This document shows, piece by piece, positions 41,765-49,315 of a stretch of 64,000 bases of DNA. Within the stretch, counting starts at the first letter, position 1. Each line of letters begins with the position of its first letter. Source of the stretch: Acidisarcina sp. (GTDB lineage: Bacteria > Acidobacteriota > Terriglobia > Terriglobales > Acidobacteriaceae); the NCBI GenBank assembly GCA_035539175.1, contig DATLIY010000008.1:1-64000 (forward strand), written 5' to 3'. The notes beneath the pieces were generated by a model. The model had not been told where the DNA came from. It made no database searches and saw nothing but the letters and a program-made list of their open reading frames with translations. The position numbers and the translations under genes were made by a program.

Positions 41765-42767
41765 ATCTCTTGAACCTGTCACTCTGGAACAGGCCAATCC
41801 GAATGCGTGCATTGAGGCTCCCCTGCTTACGCGCTATCCGGGCAATCCGCTCCTCAGTCAGGAACATTGGCCCTACCGGATCAACAGTGTCTTCAATGCC
41901 GGAGCCGTGCGACTAGCGGACGGAGACACTTTACTGCTCTGCCGCGTAGAAGAGCGGACCGGCCTGTCGCATCTGTGCGCGGCACGATCGGCGAATGGAA
42001 TTGACAATTGGCGTATCGATTCGCAACCCACGTTTCCGGCGAATCCTCGCGATTACCCAGAAGAAATTTGGGGCATCGAAGATCCGCGGATCACGTATGT
42101 TCCGGAACTCGACCAATACGCCATCGCGTATACATCGTATGCGCGTGGAGGCCCGGGTGTTTCCCTGGCGCTCACGAGTGACTTCAAAAGCTTTGAGCGA
42201 TTCGGCGTAATCATGCCGCCGGAAGATAAAGACGCGGCACTGCTGCCCCGCAGGATCGACGGCCGCTGGGCCATGATTCATCGCCCCGTGACCGCGTTAG
42301 GCGCTCACATGTGGATGTCATATTCGCCGGATCTGCGTCATTGGGGAAGCCACAAGATCATGCTTGAGGCTCGGCGTGGTGGATGGTGGGATGCCAACAA
42401 GATAGGGCTGTGTTCTCCACCAATCGAAACAGACAAGGGATGGCTCGTGATTTATCACGGCGTACGGCAGACCGCTTCAGGGAGCATCTACCGGTTGGGA
42501 CTTGCGCTCTTCGATCTGGAGAGTCCGGACATTTGCCTGCAGCGGGGAGATTCCTGGGTTTTTGGCCCGGAGACCAGCTACGAACGCGTGGGAGATGTCA
42601 ACGATGTGGTGTTTCCGTGCGGGCAGACGATCGGCGTGGATGGGGACACAGTGAATGTCTATTACGGCGCAGCCGATTCCAGCATAGCTCTCGCCACCGG
42701 CAGCATACGGTCTATGCTGGCATGGCTGGATTCCAATTCGAGTCCTATAGAAAAGCGCGCAATTTAG
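41739..42767 (+). CDS. GH130 family beta-mannoside phosphorylase-like protein
   Basis: A five-bladed propeller enzyme of 342 residues. GH130 phosphorylases split beta-mannosides with phosphate to give mannose 1-phosphate. Supporting motifs are NSVFNAGAVRLADGDTLLLCRVEERTG, IWGIEDPRITYV with the catalytic Asp region, DKDAALLPRRIDGRWAMIHRPV with Lys/His/Arg residues that bind phosphate, and WLVIYHGVRQT. The start is TTG at 41739 inside the end of the GT4 gene, without a strong ribosome site, so coupled translation is likely. Linkage preference (beta-1,4 or beta-1,2) and whether it is a phosphorylase or hydrolase are open. Confidence 0.85.
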   Translation: MNPIILPAKSLEPVTLEQANPNACIEAPLLTRYPGNPLLSQEHWPYRINSVFNAGAVRLADGDTLLLCRVEERTGLSHLCAARSANGIDNWRIDSQPTFPANPRDYPEEIWGIEDPRITYVPELDQYAIAYTSYARGGPGVSLALTSDFKSFERFGVIMPPEDKDAALLPRRIDGRWAMIHRPVTALGAHMWMSYSPDLRHWGSHKIMLEARRGGWWDANKIGLCSPPIETDKGWLVIYHGVRQTASGSIYRLGLALFDLESPDICLQRGDSWVFGPETSYERVGDVNDVVFPCGQTIGVDGDTVNVYYGAADSSIALATGSIRSMLAWLDSNSSPIEKRAI

Positions 42768-42800
42768 CGGCGAGCGGTATAACTGCGAAAGACGTGAACG

Positions 42801-43013
42801 ATGAAAAGTGAAGGCCTCAATTGGCCCGGTTGGCTGCCACATCCTCTTGGGATCAGCCGGATATGTCCGAGTTGTAATTCGGTCAAATTCAAGCAAGCGG
42901 AGCTACGTTCGATCGATGGCCTGCTGAGTCTGTTCTTCCTGCGGCCTGTTCGCTGCATGTTCTGCTGGCGGCGATATTACTGGCTCGCCTTGCACGATGC
43001 GAAAGCAGGGTGA
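42801..43013 (+). CDS. Zinc-ribbon-like small protein
   Basis: A 70-residue protein has two Cys pairs, C22PSC25 and C52MFC55, separated by 26 residues, the layout of a small zinc ribbon. The stretch RSIDGLLSLFFLRPVRCMFCWRRYYWLAL is basic and hydrophobic and could touch a membrane or nucleic acid. No function is known to me. It starts 33 bases after the GH130 gene on the same strand and may be cotranscribed. The ribosome site is weak. Confidence 0.6.
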   Translation: MKSEGLNWPGWLPHPLGISRICPSCNSVKFKQAELRSIDGLLSLFFLRPVRCMFCWRRYYWLALHDAKAG

Positions 43014-43094
43014 TTCGCCTACATAAAGTAAAACGTGTACTCTGCATCAACTTCGCTTGGAACGCACAATGGAGCTGGAACCATGCAGTAGGTA

Positions 43095-43550
43095 TCAATT
43101 CCTGGGTGCACGCTTCCAACGTAGATAAGAATTGACTTCTTTCCCGCCCGATTGGATGGGGCTTGCTGTGCTTAGATGAAGATCGTCGCCATCGATCTTC
43201 ACCACGCGCGGCTGCGTCTGCCCGATCCAGTTCGGAAACAGGGAGATAAACATGGAATGCGTCAGCGTCTTCGCCTCCTCGTTCACGTGAAATTCGCCGG
43301 TATACGCAATGTAAGTCGATGCTTCCTGTTTGTAGTCGTCGTCCGTGCCTTTGAACCAATCCCCGGAGGCAAACGTCTTGCGGTTCGGCTGACTCAATTG
43401 CGCCGACATGTAGCCATCCGGTGTGTACATAATGATGCCCTTGGGCTGCTCGCTCATAGGATAGAACGATGGCGAACCGTCCACTGGACGCTCTTCATAA
43501 GAAACGAGCATCCATGCTCCGATCAGTTGTTCACGAAGTCCTTTAGCCAT
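43095..43550 (-). CDS. Lipocalin-like domain protein
   Basis: A 151-residue cytoplasmic protein of the Lipocalin_5 type: LIGAWMLVSYEERPVDGSPSFYPM, GIIMYTPDGYMSAQLS and LFPNWIGQTQPRVVKIDGDDLHLST. These beta-barrel proteins are thought to bind small hydrophobic molecules, often beside oxidoreductases. AGGAGG lies nine bases before the ATG at 43550, which I prefer to the longer frame. The gene follows an SDR after 22 bases, so the two form an operon and may share a ligand or substrate. Confidence 0.8.
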   Translation of the reverse strand: MAKGLREQLIGAWMLVSYEERPVDGSPSFYPMSEQPKGIIMYTPDGYMSAQLSQPNRKTFASGDWFKGTDDDYKQEASTYIAYTGEFHVNEEAKTLTHSMFISLFPNWIGQTQPRVVKIDGDDLHLSTASPIQSGGKEVNSYLRWKRAPRN

Positions 43551-43572
43551 GACATTGCTCCTCCTAATGCGG

Positions 43573-44334
43573 TTACGCAGCCTTGAGAGCACCATTATCA
43601 ATCGGGATGACCTGCCCCGTGATCGACTTGCCCGCGTCCGAGGCCAGGAAGACGCAGAGCGCAGCGATGTCCTTCGGGTCTACGAACTGCTTGATGTCCT
43701 GGATGCTTAGCGCGGACGCTCGCTCTTCGTCCACGCTCTTGCCTTCGGTCTTTGCGCGGCCTTGAAGGACGTTTTCGATGCGCTGCCCGCCCACAGCTCC
43801 AGGGGCAACCGCATTGGAACGAATGTTGTGATCGCCTAATTCAATCGCGAGCGTTTGCGCGAAGCCAATCAGGCCTGCCTTCGCGACGTTGTAAGGACTA
43901 CGGTTGGGATAGCCGAAGCGTCCTCCCACGGAGGACATCGTGATAATGCATCCCGCCGACGATTTCTTAAGATGTGGAATAGCGAGGCGGGTCACGTTGA
44001 AGGTGCCGATCACATCGACTTTCATCACCTCTTCCCACTTGTCTGGATCCACGGTTTCGACAGGGGCAGTGGGGCCCGAGATGCCGGCGTTATTCACCAG
44101 TACGTCGAGACCTCCCAGTGCCTTAATTGCTTCGGGAACCATCCGCTCGATATCGGAGCGCTTCCCGTTGTTGCACAATGTTGCCAGCAAGCCGGGAATC
44201 TCCTTCTTTGCGGCTTCGATCGCTTGTTCATTGATATCCGTGATGAATACAGTCGCACCGGCTGAAGAAAATGCACGAGCAATTTCAAGTCCGATACCAG
44301 ACGCCGCCGCGGTAATAAGTACCTTCTGAGCCAT
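43573..44334 (-). CDS. Short-chain dehydrogenase/reductase
   Basis: A classical SDR of 253 residues. The cofactor motif is TAAASGIGLEIAR with ITDINEQ at the end of strand 2 (an Asp, favouring NAD). NNAGISG, the Ser in TMSSVGGRFG, YNVAK and the closing GQVIPIDNGALKAA complete the family pattern. Unusually, the cofactor loop starts TAAASGIG rather than TGxxxGIG, so the first Gly is Ala. AGGAGG lies five bases before the ATG at 44334. It is cotranscribed with the lipocalin-like gene. Substrate unknown. Confidence 0.88.
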   Translation of the reverse strand: MAQKVLITAAASGIGLEIARAFSSAGATVFITDINEQAIEAAKKEIPGLLATLCNNGKRSDIERMVPEAIKALGGLDVLVNNAGISGPTAPVETVDPDKWEEVMKVDVIGTFNVTRLAIPHLKKSSAGCIITMSSVGGRFGYPNRSPYNVAKAGLIGFAQTLAIELGDHNIRSNAVAPGAVGGQRIENVLQGRAKTEGKSVDEERASALSIQDIKQFVDPKDIAALCVFLASDAGKSITGQVIPIDNGALKAA

Positions 44335-44502
44335 AATGCCTCCTGCCTGTGACAGGTGCGATGTCATTCAAGATGCAGGTTGACGCCACTTTGTTGCAAG
44401 TTGTCCCCTTGCCCACAAGAGTGAGAACAGCCTTGCTCATGCAATTTGCCGCTCACGCACCCCACCCAACCAACCACCACCAATTCGCAAGCTGCCCATT
44501 CC

Positions 44503-47500
44503 TTAAGAGCAGCCTGAGGTAGAACCGCAGCTCATGCAGCGGTAGCAGCTTCCGTTGCGAACCATGATCGCTCCGCAGGTCTGGCAGCTGGGTGCGTCTC
44601 CCATATCCATGTACTCCCGCATAGCGTCAGCAGCATGGATCAGGCCACGATCCTCCATCTTCAACTCAGAGTGCGGCTCGGTTGACGCAGCCATTTCGGG
44701 CATTATCCCGCCTTGCGGAGCATAGGAGGCACCCATCCCCCGGCTGGGCGAATGCTGCTCGGGCGCAAGGTGAGCCTCAAAAGGACTCGGCTCTCCCGTA
44801 CCCGAACTTGCACCCGGTGCCAGCCCTGCGAACAGCGACAGTTGTTGCCCGGAGAGGAAGCGCAGTTGCAGCCAGCGGAAGATATAGTCCATCAGTGATT
44901 TGGCATAGCCAATCTGCTCATTGCCAGTCCAGCCAGAGGGCTCAAAGCGCGTGTGAGCGAACTTCTCGCAGAGCACCCTCAGCGGAACTCCATGCTGCAG
45001 CGAAAGGGAGATCGCGGTAGCAAAGGCATCCATCAGCCCGGAGACTGTCGAGCCTTCCTTCGCCATCTTGATGAAGATTTCGCCCGGCTGTCCGTTGGGA
45101 TACAAACCAACCGTGATATATCCCTCGTGTCCCGCGATCGAAAACTTATGCGTCAAGGAGGCGCGTTCTTCCGGCAAGCGATGCCGCACCGCTCTGGGCG
45201 GAGCGTTCAGATCCTGCCCATCCTCTCCCGGCACCGCGGAAGCAGATAGCTGCATGGCTAAGAATGCCTTGGCCGCTGCTGCCAGATCACGCGCGCTGAT
45301 CTCCAGCTTCTCCGCGACCTTGGCTTCGAGTGACTTTACGTCCGCATCCGCAGCCTGCTTGCCTCCGGCAAGCGCAGTCAGCACGCGATCGGCGGTCTGG
45401 TTCAGCGCATCGTCTCCATTGGCGTTCCGGATGGCCTTAGCCTTGTTGCCGTCGGAGACGTTCAGCGGCTGAGCGCCCTTCGAACCATCGCGATAGACCG
45501 CGACGGCCTTCAGACCCTGGCGCCAGGATTCGGCATAAGCCTCGGCGATATCTTCCGCGGTGCAGTCATGCGGCAGATTCACCGTCTTGGAGATCGCGCC
45601 GGAAAGGAATGGCTGTGTCGCAGCCATCATCTTGATGTGGCCCATGTAGTGGATCGACCGCGTTCCCTTGGATGGCTTGAAGGAGCAGTCGAAGCACGCC
45701 AGATGCTCTGCCTTGATGGCCGGCGCTCCCTCAATGGTGCCCGTCGCATCAATGTAGCTGACGATGGCGTCCACCTGATCATTCGTGTAGCCAAGCTTGA
45801 AGAGCGCCGCAGGAACCGTGTTGTTCACGATCTTGATCATGCCGCCGCCCACCAGCTTCTTATACTTCACCAGCGCCAGATCCGGCTCAATGCCAGTCGT
45901 GTCGCAATCCATCATGAAGCCGATGGTTCCCGTTGGCGCAAGCACCGTCACCTGCGAGTTTCTGTATCCGTACTTCTCGCCGTGAACCAGAGCTTCATCC
46001 CAGCACTGCTTGCTGGATTCAATCAGTGCATCCAGCTGAGGAACGGCAAACGGCTCCGCGGAGCTGCGGCTCTTGCCGATCTTGTTGACCTCTGCGCGAT
46101 GCATGCGAATCACGTCGAGGAATGGCTCACGGTTGACGTAGAAGCCGGGGCAGGCGCCGCCCTTGTGCTCCACCGACTGGGTTAGCGGCGTGGCCGAAGC
46201 CAGCGAAGGGCAGCTTGCGGCGATGCGCGACGACTGCAGGTAAGCCTCACCGCACATGATCGCGGTAAGCGTAGCGGCAAAATCACGCCCGGCATCGGAG
46301 TCATACGGCAAACCGAACGACATCAGCAATGCGCCAAGATTTGCATAGCCCAAACCCAGCGGGCGGTAATCGTGCGAATTCTTCGCGATTGCCTCGGTCG
46401 GATAGCCGGAGTTATCGACCAGAATCTCCATCGCCGTCAACATGACATCGATCGCATGACGATAGAGCGCGATGTCAAATGTACCTGCAGCGGTTACAAA
46501 CTTCAGAAGGTTGAAGCTGGCCAGGTTGCAGGCCGAATTGTCGAGGAACATGTACTCCGAGCAGGGGTTCGAAGCATTGATGCGACCCGAGTTCTTCGAC
46601 GTATGCCACTTGTTGATCGTGGTGTCGTACTGCATGCCGGGATCGCCGCACTGCCAGGTGGCTTCCGCGATCTTCGTCATGATGTCGCGTGCCTTGTATG
46701 TCTTAACCGGCTTGTGATCCTTGACCGTATGCGTAGTGAACTCGCCATCGTTTTCGTACGCGCGCATAAACTCATCCGTCACACGCACGGAGTTGTTGGC
46801 GTTCTGAAAGAAGATGGAGCTGTAGGCTTCCGAGTCCGGCCCGCTGGAGCCGTCATAGCCCTCGCGCATCAAGGCCCAGGCCTTCGCCTCCTCCTTCGAC
46901 TTGCACTCGATGAAGTCCACAATATCCGGGTGATCCACGTTCAGGATCACCATCTTGGCTGCCCGGCGCGTCTTGCCGCCGGACTTGATGACGCCGGCGA
47001 AGGCGTCAAATCCACGCATGAAGCTCAACGGCCCGGAGGCGGTGCCGCCACCCGAGAGCAACTCCATCGATCCCCGAATGGCGGAGAGATTGGTGCCCGT
47101 GCCGGAACCCCACTTGAACAGCATTCCTTCTGTCTTTGCCAGCGTCAGAATCGCATCCAGCGAGTCATCCACGGCGTTGATAAAGCAGGCCGAGCACTGC
47201 GGATTGCGATAGCCGGTGACCGAAAACTCCACCGCGCAGGTATGCGGATTCCAGTGCCAGTTCTGCGCGTCGGAATTGGGCTCCAGGCGGTCACAGCCAA
47301 CGTTGAACCACACCGGCGAATTAAACGCAGCCTTCTGCGTCACCAGCAGGTGGGCGAGCTCATCGTGAAAGATGCCGGCATCTTCTGCGGTGACGAAGTA
47401 GCCTCCCTTAAGGCCCCAATCCCGAACCGTTTCCGCAACGCGGCTCACCAGCTGGCGCACGCCGGTTTCCCTCTCCGGGGTGCCGATCTGGCCATGCAGA

Positions 47501-47787
47501 TATTTGCTGGCAACGATGTTCGTTGCCGTCATCGACCAGTCGACGGGCACCTCAACATCCTTCTGCTCAAAGATCGATTTGCCGGTTGCATCCGTGATGG
47601 AGGCGGTACGGTACTCCCACTGCACCTCGTCGTAAGGAGAAACGCCGGGCTTGGAGAACAAACGCTGCAAGCGGATTCCACGGGCGGCTTTGGCCGCCGA
47701 GCCATTCATGTCCGCGTCTTTGGCGGTGGTTCCAGCGACTTCTTTGGTGGCAGCGATATTGGAATTTTTCTGGGTGGCCTCGGCCAT
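44503..47787 (-). CDS. nrdJ: Adenosylcobalamin-dependent (class II) ribonucleotide reductase
   Basis: This enzyme reduces ribonucleotides to deoxyribonucleotides using coenzyme B12, with or without oxygen. The 1094-residue chain has the family's AAFNSPVWFNVG, the NPQCSACFINAVDDSLDAI segment, GSGTGTNLSAIRGSMELLSGGG, the finger-loop region NASNPCSEYMFLDNSACNLASFNL, and LAPTGTIGFMMDCDTTGIEPD. The C-terminus has a zinc-ribbon pattern (CQTCGAIMVRNGSCYRCMSCG) that also supplies the redox cysteines. AAGGAG lies six bases before the ATG. A 13-of-16 match to the NrdR box lies 250 bases upstream. Length is normal for the long NrdJ form. Confidence 0.95.
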   Translation of the reverse strand: MAEATQKNSNIAATKEVAGTTAKDADMNGSAAKAARGIRLQRLFSKPGVSPYDEVQWEYRTASITDATGKSIFEQKDVEVPVDWSMTATNIVASKYLHGQIGTPERETGVRQLVSRVAETVRDWGLKGGYFVTAEDAGIFHDELAHLLVTQKAAFNSPVWFNVGCDRLEPNSDAQNWHWNPHTCAVEFSVTGYRNPQCSACFINAVDDSLDAILTLAKTEGMLFKWGSGTGTNLSAIRGSMELLSGGGTASGPLSFMRGFDAFAGVIKSGGKTRRAAKMVILNVDHPDIVDFIECKSKEEAKAWALMREGYDGSSGPDSEAYSSIFFQNANNSVRVTDEFMRAYENDGEFTTHTVKDHKPVKTYKARDIMTKIAEATWQCGDPGMQYDTTINKWHTSKNSGRINASNPCSEYMFLDNSACNLASFNLLKFVTAAGTFDIALYRHAIDVMLTAMEILVDNSGYPTEAIAKNSHDYRPLGLGYANLGALLMSFGLPYDSDAGRDFAATLTAIMCGEAYLQSSRIAASCPSLASATPLTQSVEHKGGACPGFYVNREPFLDVIRMHRAEVNKIGKSRSSAEPFAVPQLDALIESSKQCWDEALVHGEKYGYRNSQVTVLAPTGTIGFMMDCDTTGIEPDLALVKYKKLVGGGMIKIVNNTVPAALFKLGYTNDQVDAIVSYIDATGTIEGAPAIKAEHLACFDCSFKPSKGTRSIHYMGHIKMMAATQPFLSGAISKTVNLPHDCTAEDIAEAYAESWRQGLKAVAVYRDGSKGAQPLNVSDGNKAKAIRNANGDDALNQTADRVLTALAGGKQAADADVKSLEAKVAEKLEISARDLAAAAKAFLAMQLSASAVPGEDGQDLNAPPRAVRHRLPEERASLTHKFSIAGHEGYITVGLYPNGQPGEIFIKMAKEGSTVSGLMDAFATAISLSLQHGVPLRVLCEKFAHTRFEPSGWTGNEQIGYAKSLMDYIFRWLQLRFLSGQQLSLFAGLAPGASSGTGEPSPFEAHLAPEQHSPSRGMGASYAPQGGIMPEMAASTEPHSELKMEDRGLIHAADAMREYMDMGDAPSCQTCGAIMVRNGSCYRCMSCGSTSGCS

Positions 47788-48020
47788 GGAGTCTCCTTCG
47801 ACTACAAAAAAATGAGATGCGTACCTGGCCCATTCGACAAAATAGGATCGAAAACCGGGACAGCAACTGAAAAAAGTTCAGGAAGATTCTTCTTCCGTTT
47901 TGGATGTCTTGAAACGATTCTGGGCCGTCACGTGCGGGCAGAAAGTACCACAGATTTCCCTCTAGCCGTGCATCCCTTCAGTGGGGCCGCAAGTGGGAAA
48001 GTACCGCTCTGTATGGTACA

Positions 48021-48026
48021 TGTCAA
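48021..48026 (-). promoter_or_regulatory. -35 element of the probable nrdJ promoter
   Basis: A perfect TTGACA on the minus strand, eight bases downstream of the NrdR-like box. The -10 box is weak: TACTTT after 17 bases. It implies a leader of roughly 210 bases before nrdJ. I saw no cobalamin-riboswitch features in that leader. Confidence 0.4.
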
Positions 48027-48033
48027 GCGGGAA

Positions 48034-48049
48034 CCACTACATCTTGTAT
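48034..48049. promoter_or_regulatory. NrdR-box-like site upstream of nrdJ
   Basis: CCACTACATCTTGTAT matches the remembered NrdR consensus ACACTATATCTTGTGT at 13 of 16 positions. NrdR represses reductase genes when dATP is high and usually needs two boxes about 30 bases apart. The best second candidate (48004-48019) matches only 8 of 16. Confidence 0.45.
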
Positions 48050-48368
48050 TTTACGCTCCTCGAGTGGTCCCTGGTTGGGAAATGGCGGGATTCCGCTGTG
48101 GAGAACTCAAATAACCGCGCGGTCACTGGCGCATCGGGCGGGCAAAGTTTGAGACTACGTCGGCCGTCAGTCTCCCGCAAGGCGCAGAACTGGTGCAATT
48201 TCTGTGCAGGGGTGTGCAAATTCAGGAAAACCTGGTCGGCTATCGCCTGCAACAGGGCCCGGGAGAGGAGAGCCGGGCGGATATAGGGGGATCAATATTC
48301 GTTCAAAATTGATGCCATCTTGCGCCAGAAATGACGGATGCATTCCCAGCGGGCGCGGTTGGCGGTTT

Positions 48369-48400
48369 GAGCTGGTGCACGTGGAGGTATGCACCAGCTC
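48369..48400 (-). terminator. Hairpin after the MerR gene
   Basis: An 11-bp perfect stem (GAGCTGGTGCA and complement) with a ten-base loop lies 16 bases beyond the merR-type stop. No T-run follows on the minus strand. The remaining stretch from 48050 to 48368 holds no gene I can support. Confidence 0.5.
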
Positions 48401-48415
48401 GATGGGAGAGCTTGC

Positions 48416-48931
48416 CTAACGGCTTGCCGCACGAATGGAAGCGATCTCCCGCGCCGGAATATGGAGGAATTGCAGAAATTCCTGGTGCTCTTCCGGTGCG
48501 TTTTTCTCGAACTCGTGGTGCCACCGCTGCATATCCTGCTCCGTGAACCCCGCCGCTTTCATGATGGAGACCCACTTTTCCTTGTTGATCATTTCTGTCC
48601 TCGATGCAAACTCCTCAGCTCGAAGGAGCTGGAGGATTGCTTTTTGATTTTGGCGTAAATGCTCTATCTCTTCATCCAGTTCGAGCAGGCGGCGCTTGAG
48701 AATGGCAGCAGCATTCGTCTCCTTCTGCTGCAGCAGGGAGCGGATGCTGGCGAGCGACAGGCCGGCTGTGCGGTAAACGCAGATCTGTTTTAAGCGATCC
48801 AGATCGGCGTCAGTGTACTGGCGGTAGTTGCCGGGGGAGCGCGACGCCACACGCAGCAGTCCGATCGACTCGTAATACAGAACCGTCGTCCGAGAAAGGG
48901 AGCAGCTTCGAGCTAGTTCAGAGATAGTCAT
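48416..48931 (-). CDS. MerR family transcriptional regulator
   Basis: A 171-residue activator-type regulator. The N-terminal winged helix reads MTISELARSCSLSRTTVLYYESIGLL, then SPGNYRQYTDADLDRLKQI. The dimerisation helix spans about residues 78-115 (LLQQKETNAAAILKRRLLELDEEIEHLRQNQKAILQLL). The C-terminal part (KWVSIMKAAGFTEQDMQRWHHEFEKNAPEEHQEFLQFLHIP) resembles the TipAS/antibiotic-binding-like or DUF-type extension and lacks metal-binding Cys residues, so a metal sensor is unlikely. An operator-like MerR promoter lies directly upstream, which suggests autoregulation. The leader would be only a few bases. Confidence 0.88.
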   Translation of the reverse strand: MTISELARSCSLSRTTVLYYESIGLLRVASRSPGNYRQYTDADLDRLKQICVYRTAGLSLASIRSLLQQKETNAAAILKRRLLELDEEIEHLRQNQKAILQLLRAEEFASRTEMINKEKWVSIMKAAGFTEQDMQRWHHEFEKNAPEEHQEFLQFLHIPAREIASIRAASR

Positions 48932-48945
48932 GTTCACCAGAAACT

Positions 48946-48976
48946 ACTTTGAACCCGTCACCTCTAGACAGGTCAA
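48946..48976 (-). promoter_or_regulatory. MerR-type promoter/operator
   Basis: On the minus strand TTGACC (48971-48976) and CAAAGT (48946-48951) are 19 bases apart, the long spacing typical of MerR-controlled promoters. Within the spacer lies the dyad ACCT-N6-AGGT (48960-48973). The start codon is 15 bases after the -10 box. Confidence 0.55.
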
Positions 48977-49239
48977 GGATCCATTTATCGCCATTCTGCC
49001 TACTCTCCGACCCGTGAGCCGCAGCACGCCCCCAAAGAGCGATTCCAACGCAACCCCTTCCCAAAGCGGACAGGAGCTCCGCACAACGTTCTTTTGCTAC
49101 GCAGAGCCTTCGCCTGATGGACTTCGCCTGATGGCAGGCCATTCCCTGGCCCCCTACATCAACCAGAATGGGGATGAAATGCTTTACGTATCCGTGACTG
49201 ACACAATATTTCTAGAGCAAACACGCCGATTTTTGCAGC

Positions 49240-49281
49240 ATACAGAAGGGCCGCAGCGAAAACGCTGCGGCCCTTCTGTAT
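49240..49281 (-). terminator. 19-bp perfect hairpin after the pyrophosphatase gene
   Basis: The arm ATACAGAAGGGCCGCAGCG is repeated exactly as its complement around the loop AAAA. It starts 35 bases beyond the hppA stop. No U-run follows outside the stem, though the far arm ends in pyrimidine-rich TTCTGTAT. The spacer from 48977 to 49239 shows no supported gene. Confidence 0.75.
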
Positions 49282-49315
49282 ATACGTCACTGAAGTTGCT
49301 ACAAATACAACAAAG

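Noticed and set aside
47788-48020. Cobalamin riboswitch before nrdJ
   Set aside because: No B12-box-like sequence was recognised, and class II enzymes do not need one; an NrdR-type site explains regulation better.
46372-48114. 580-codon plus-strand frame opposite nrdJ
   Set aside because: Antisense to nrdJ for nearly its whole length; Arg/His/Leu-rich shadow of GC-rich codons.
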